Below are positions 41,921-45,027 of a DNA stretch of 45,027 nt, one piece after another. The translations under genes and the position numbers were made by a program. Every line of letters starts with the position of its first letter. Position 1 is the first letter of the stretch. Origin of the DNA: an uncultured Bacilli bacterium (GTDB taxonomy: Bacteria > Bacillota_I > Bacilli_A > RF39 > UBA660); assembly GCA_944358375.1 (NCBI GenBank), contig CALVQT010000007.1, positions 1-45,027 on the forward strand, written 5' to 3'. The notes below the pieces were generated by a model. The model was not told the origin of the DNA. It saw only the letters and a program-made list of their open reading frames with translations, and searched no databases.

Positions 41921-43904
41921 TTTTTCTCTCCATAAAATACATTAATTTTCTAGCAGTAAAATTCCAAACAAACGTTATTATTGTTGATAAAATTTTACTT
42001 AATAAATAATAAATGCTGAATATTGATGTAAATACATACATAAATAGAGTATCTATTGCTAAACCAATTATACCAATAAATGTATAATTAATAAATTCTT
42101 TTTTCTTATTATTAAATTTTTCATTAGTAAAAACTAATAATTTGCTTAATGTATAATTAACTATTAGGCCAATTATAAATCCTAATATACTTGATATTAT
42201 ATAATAAATTTTAGTTATTTCAGTAAATAATAACAAAGATAATATATTACAAACAGCTGCAATACCACCTACAAATATATATCTAAAGAATTGTAAAAAT
42301 GTGTTTGTCGTTTTGTTTATGAATAATTTTTTTAGCAATGTATCATCATTTGAAGCATTTTTTTTGTTACTTAAATCACTTAATGAATAAATAAATAACG
42401 GAATAGCACATATAACATTAGAATATACAAATCTTAATTCTCCACCGGTTATTAAAAGCATTATTCCTAAAGTACTAGATATAGTTGGAATAAAAGGTAA
42501 ATATTTCTTTAAATAGAATTTATTTTTTAAACTAATTATAATTATAGATAATATTATTAAAAATAAGCTACCACCATATCCCAAAAATTGTCCTATTTTT
42601 ATGTCCATTAACCAATTTTCATAATAAGTAAAAAAATAGTTTAGATGATTAGAAATAGTGTTTGATTTATTTAATGCTATATTAGTTCCGTGCGTATTTT
42701 TTTCAATTGACCATATTGGACTAGTAACATAATAATAAGATATTAAAGCCATTTTAGGGTTATTTTTAACTAATGATATATATAATTTTATTACTTCCAC
42801 TCTATGTGTATTAATATATTCAATATCTACTGCGCCGTCAATAAATTTAATATAGTTAAAACTTCTAATATTAAAATTTTCTCTCCATACTTTTAAATCG
42901 CCAAGTTTTTGAAGTTCAGAATAATCTTCTTGAGTAATATTTCCATGTTTATTATAAATATAAGAAATTTGATTTAATGGTACTCCAAGTATTTCTGCAA
43001 ATGAATCATGAGGAGTGATATCTAATGTTTTATATACTGGCCCAGTAATTATTAAATATGGCACAAGTGATAAAATACATATTATTAATATTTTTGTAAA
43101 GTATTTTTGATATAAAAATAATAATGCTAATATTATAAATACAAAACTAATTAATCCATTATGCCTAAAGCCTAAAATAAAAAATAAAACAATAGATAAT
43201 AAAGTTATATTTTTATAATTATTTAACCATTTTCCATTTGATTTAACTATAAATATCATTATGATAGTACTTAGCAATAACATAAATGAGTATGCTATAT
43301 CTTTCCAAGGCATAGTAAACATTCTTATATTTATTGGATTTAAAAGTATAATTTCTAAAAAAATGTATACTATTTTATTACTAAATCCTAATTTTCTCAA
43401 CCAATAACATATAGCTGTTAATAATATAGAAATAAGAAAAAGTTGCCATATTATAACGATATTATAATTTTCAATTAAGAGTGTTGGTAGTTTATATATA
43501 ATAAAAGTATGTATCACTGGATGCCAATTATTATATGTATTATTAATTGCTTGTTCATATTGTGATAATGTGTCATTACTAAATCCACCTGGATATAATG
43601 TGATATAAAATATAGCACAAAATATAAATATTATTAGAAAATAAGTAAAAATATCAAATTTGGTTATTTTTTCTTTATCACGAGTCTTAATATTATATTT
43701 TATGAATTTTTCATATATAAGTTTAAACATAAAAAAGTATATAACTGATACTACAAATATAAATAGTCCAAAAATAATTATACTATTTGCTGCTTTTGAA
43801 TAAGTAGTCGAAATGCCAAAATATACAGACAATAAATATAATATAATATTTTCTTTCTTTATTATTTTTTTTAAATTAGTTTTTACTTTATTCATATATA
43901 TCAC
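41904..43904 (-). CDS. GT-C-like membrane protein fused to a GtrA domain
   Basis: 666 residues from GTG 43904, or 663 from ATG 43895. The first 520 residues have about eleven membrane helices and a DUF6020-like periplasmic-side signature [15 protein letters not shown] with NWHPVIHT, resembling lipid-linked-sugar glycosyltransferases of the GT-C kind. The last 125 residues are a four-helix GtrA domain ([35 protein letters not shown]), which is usually a separate small flippase-like protein. The fusion puts glycosyl transfer and lipid-sugar flipping in one chain. Start has no SD; see the promoter entry. Confidence 0.82.
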   Translation of the reverse strand: MIYMNKVKTNLKKIIKKENIILYLLSVYFGISTTYSKAANSIIIFGLFIFVVSVIYFFMFKLIYEKFIKYNIKTRDKEKITKFDIFTYFLIIFIFCAIFYITLYPGGFSNDTLSQYEQAINNTYNNWHPVIHTFIIYKLPTLLIENYNIVIIWQLFLISILLTAICYWLRKLGFSNKIVYIFLEIILLNPINIRMFTMPWKDIAYSFMLLLSTIIMIFIVKSNGKWLNNYKNITLLSIVLFFILGFRHNGLISFVFIILALLFLYQKYFTKILIICILSLVPYLIITGPVYKTLDITPHDSFAEILGVPLNQISYIYNKHGNITQEDYSELQKLGDLKVWRENFNIRSFNYIKFIDGAVDIEYINTHRVEVIKLYISLVKNNPKMALISYYYVTSPIWSIEKNTHGTNIALNKSNTISNHLNYFFTYYENWLMDIKIGQFLGYGGSLFLIILSIIIISLKNKFYLKKYLPFIPTISSTLGIMLLITGGELRFVYSNVICAIPLFIYSLSDLSNKKNASNDDTLLKKLFINKTTNTFLQFFRYIFVGGIAAVCNILSLLLFTEITKIYYIISSILGFIIGLIVNYTLSKLLVFTNEKFNNKKKEFINYTFIGIIGLAIDTLFMYVFTSIFSIYYLLSKILSTIITFVWNFTARKLMYFMERKNDQRN

Positions 43905-43925
43905 ATTAATTATATCACATTAATT
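43898..43925. repeat. Perfect 14-bp tandem duplication at a promoter
   Basis: ATATCACATTAATT occurs twice in a row (43898-43911 and 43912-43925). It covers the -10 and the start region of the minus-strand membrane protein gene. Confidence 0.9.
43909..43917 (-). promoter_or_regulatory. Extended -10 promoter, near-leaderless start
   Basis: On the minus strand TGaTATAAT, with TTGTTA 15 bases upstream. Only four bases separate the -10 from GTG 43904 and thirteen from ATG 43895, so the mRNA would have no or a very short leader. Confidence 0.6.
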
Positions 43926-44091
43926 ATTTTAACAAAATATTGTAAAAAATGCTAATATTTTAATATATTTTTTATATTTGATATAAATAAATTATAAATT
44001 TTAAATTATTTATTATAAATATGTTGAAAATAATAAACAATTATGATATTATTTTATTACCGAGAAGGTTTTTTTTATTGCAATAATTTTA

Positions 44092-44120
44092 TTGATACTT
44101 GTATACATTTGTGATACTAT
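44092..44120 (+). promoter_or_regulatory. secE-nusG promoter
   Basis: TTGATA (44092-44097), 17 bases, TACTAT (44115-44120) preceded by TGa. The 166 bases upstream (43926-44091) are AT-rich and show no gene; no rpmG is seen. Confidence 0.7.
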
Positions 44121-44162
44121 AAGTAAAAAATAAAATTTTTATATATTTTTGGAGGTATTATT

Positions 44163-44339
44163 TTGAAAAAAATTAAAAGTTTCTTTAAGGGAGTAAAAAA
44201 GGAATTAAAAATTGTAAGATGGCCAAGTTCAAAAGGATTAGTCAAATATTCTACTGTAACAGTAATATTACTTGCATTTTTTGGATTATTTTTCTATATA
44301 CTTGATGCTGTATTTGCATTTATAAGGGGGTTATTTTAA
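44163..44339 (+). CDS. secE: Preprotein translocase subunit SecE
   Basis: 58 residues, the small essential Sec translocon subunit. Basic amphipathic N-terminus KSFFKGVKKELKIVRWPS, with the family motif E-L-K-x-V-x-W-P, then one membrane helix (about 31-54). TTG start at 44163 with GGAGG seven bases upstream. Its TAA overlaps the ATG of nusG by one base. secE-nusG is the universal Firmicute order. Its small size explains why simple gene finders miss it. Confidence 0.95.
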   Translation: MKKIKSFFKGVKKELKIVRWPSSKGLVKYSTVTVILLAFFGLFFYILDAVFAFIRGLF

Positions 44340-44881
44340 TGGAAGAAAAAAAACTTTGGTATGTTGTTAATGCATATAGTGGACATGAACAAAAAGTTAA
44401 AGATTATTTAGAATCAAGACGTGAGAGCATGGGAATGGAAAATAATATTTTTAGAGTTATTATTCCTGAGCAGACTGAAATTGAAGTTAAAGATGGAGTT
44501 AGAAAAGAAAAAGTTAAAAAAATGTTCCCAGGATATGTTTTAATTGAAATGATTATGAGCGATGAAGCTTGGTATGTTGTTCGTAATACACCTGGTGTTA
44601 CTGGATTTATAGGTTCTTCTGGTAAAGGTGCAAAACCAATTCCATTATCACCTGAGGAAGTAAAAAAATTCATTAAAGATGAAAATGAAGAAATAAAACC
44701 AATTGTTTGCGATGTAGAAGTTGGAGATAATGTTGTAATTATTGATGGTCCGTTCAAAGATATGCATGGTAAAGTTGAAAGTGAAGATAAAGAAAATGAA
44801 AAAGTCACAGTTCTTATTGACTTGTTTGGACAAGAAACTTCAGTTGAAGTTGATTTAGTACAGGTATCTAGAAATATGTAA
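44339..44881 (+). CDS. nusG: Transcription termination/antitermination protein NusG
   Basis: 180 residues. NGN domain (1-115) begins KLWYVVNAYSGHEQKVKDYL and has the FPGYVLIEMIM and WYVVRNTPGVTGFIG blocks that contact RNA polymerase. C-terminal KOW domain (about 125-180) with VGDNVVIIDGPFKDMHGKV. Couples RNA polymerase to ribosomes or termination factors. Overlaps secE by one base. Confidence 0.97.
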   Translation: MEEKKLWYVVNAYSGHEQKVKDYLESRRESMGMENNIFRVIIPEQTEIEVKDGVRKEKVKKMFPGYVLIEMIMSDEAWYVVRNTPGVTGFIGSSGKGAKPIPLSPEEVKKFIKDENEEIKPIVCDVEVGDNVVIIDGPFKDMHGKVESEDKENEKVTVLIDLFGQETSVEVDLVQVSRNM

Positions 44882-44888
44882 AATTTAT

Positions 44889-44920
44889 AACACTCTTAGA
44901 ATTAATTTAAGAGTGTTTAT
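44889..44920 (+). terminator. Terminator after nusG
   Basis: Ten-bp stem AACACTCTTA / TAAGAGTGTT with a nine-base loop and a T-rich but interrupted tail. Confidence 0.7.
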
Positions 44921-44996
44921 TTATAATAAAATATTTATATAAAGATTAACAATGATGTCAATATTTTGCGAAAATGTCCTAAAAATTTTTAAACAT

Positions 44997-45023
44997 AAAC
45001 GGGATTTATTGTCTCGTTTTTTT
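44997..45023 (+). terminator. Second hairpin near the window end
   Basis: AAACGGGA pairs with TCTCGTTT (one G-U), followed by a run of T. It may be a terminator or attenuator for genes beyond the window. Confidence 0.6.
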
Positions 45024-45027
45024 ATGC

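Noticed and set aside
44404..44808. Minus-strand open frame of 134 codons within nusG
   Set aside because: nusG is certain on the plus strand; the opposite frame is Ser/Thr-rich because it mirrors the plus codons.
1..45027. Mollicute code with TGA as tryptophan
   Set aside because: Core genes contain no in-frame TGA, all Trp are TGG, and the TGA ends of the recombinase and NERD genes are followed at once by promoter or terminator signals.

Overview
The window is about 45 kb of very AT-rich DNA with short intergenic gaps, strong Shine-Dalgarno sequences and A/T-ending codons. A class B RNase P RNA, gpsB, the rodZ-pgsA-recA order, recD2, a type VII secretion ATPase and a CotD-like protein point to an uncultured low-GC Firmicute of the Bacilli / Erysipelotrichia / Mollicutes-related kind. 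All intact genes read normally with TGA as a stop, so the genetic code is standard. The lineage is an inference.

Layout. (1) 1-1057: 3' end of a surface-protein-like gene. (2) 1.1-6.0 kb: a rightward run with a HAD nucleotidase-like gene, an MBL hydrolase, priA, fmt and a membrane-anchored protein. (3) 6.4-20.9 kb: housekeeping genes gpsB, rnpB, rodZ-like, pgsA, recA, cysS, an enolase-like gene that has lost catalytic residues, secG, rnr (RNase R carrying a LysM-like insertion), smpB, recD2 and an AI-2E-type transporter. (4) 20.9-23.4 kb: a bacteriocin operon made of a C39-peptidase ABC transporter and two overlapping double-glycine peptides. (5) 23.4-33.9 kb: a type VII secretion locus with a 1134-residue alpha/beta-hydrolase plus C39-like protein, a coiled-coil protein, two WXG100-like proteins, an EssC ATPase and an EsaB/YukD ubiquitin-like protein, interspersed with decayed genes. 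(6) 33.9-39.5 kb: a CotD-like gene split by a 5.2-kb element that encodes a large serine recombinase. Joining the two flanks restores an in-frame 105-residue protein, and the element ends carry matching inverted repeats, so the att sites can be placed to within a few bases. (7) 39.5-40.3 kb: a NERD-domain gene flanked by two near-identical hairpins. (8) 40.3-43.9 kb, minus strand: a GT-C-like/GtrA fusion membrane protein and an FAD-dependent UDP-galactopyranose-mutase-like oxidoreductase. (9) 44.1-45.0 kb: secE-nusG.

The core genes serve translation start and rescue, replication restart, recombination, phospholipid synthesis, cell division and Sec export. The accessory middle is devoted to export of antagonistic or surface proteins (bacteriocin and T7SS) and to a site-specific recombination element. 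The strongest candidates for something undescribed are the recombinase element interrupting the CotD-like gene in a skin-like manner, the LysM insertion in RNase R, the catalytically degenerate enolase paralogue, the two-peptide bacteriocin operon, and the hydrolase-peptidase protein that shares a promoter pattern with the T7SS genes.
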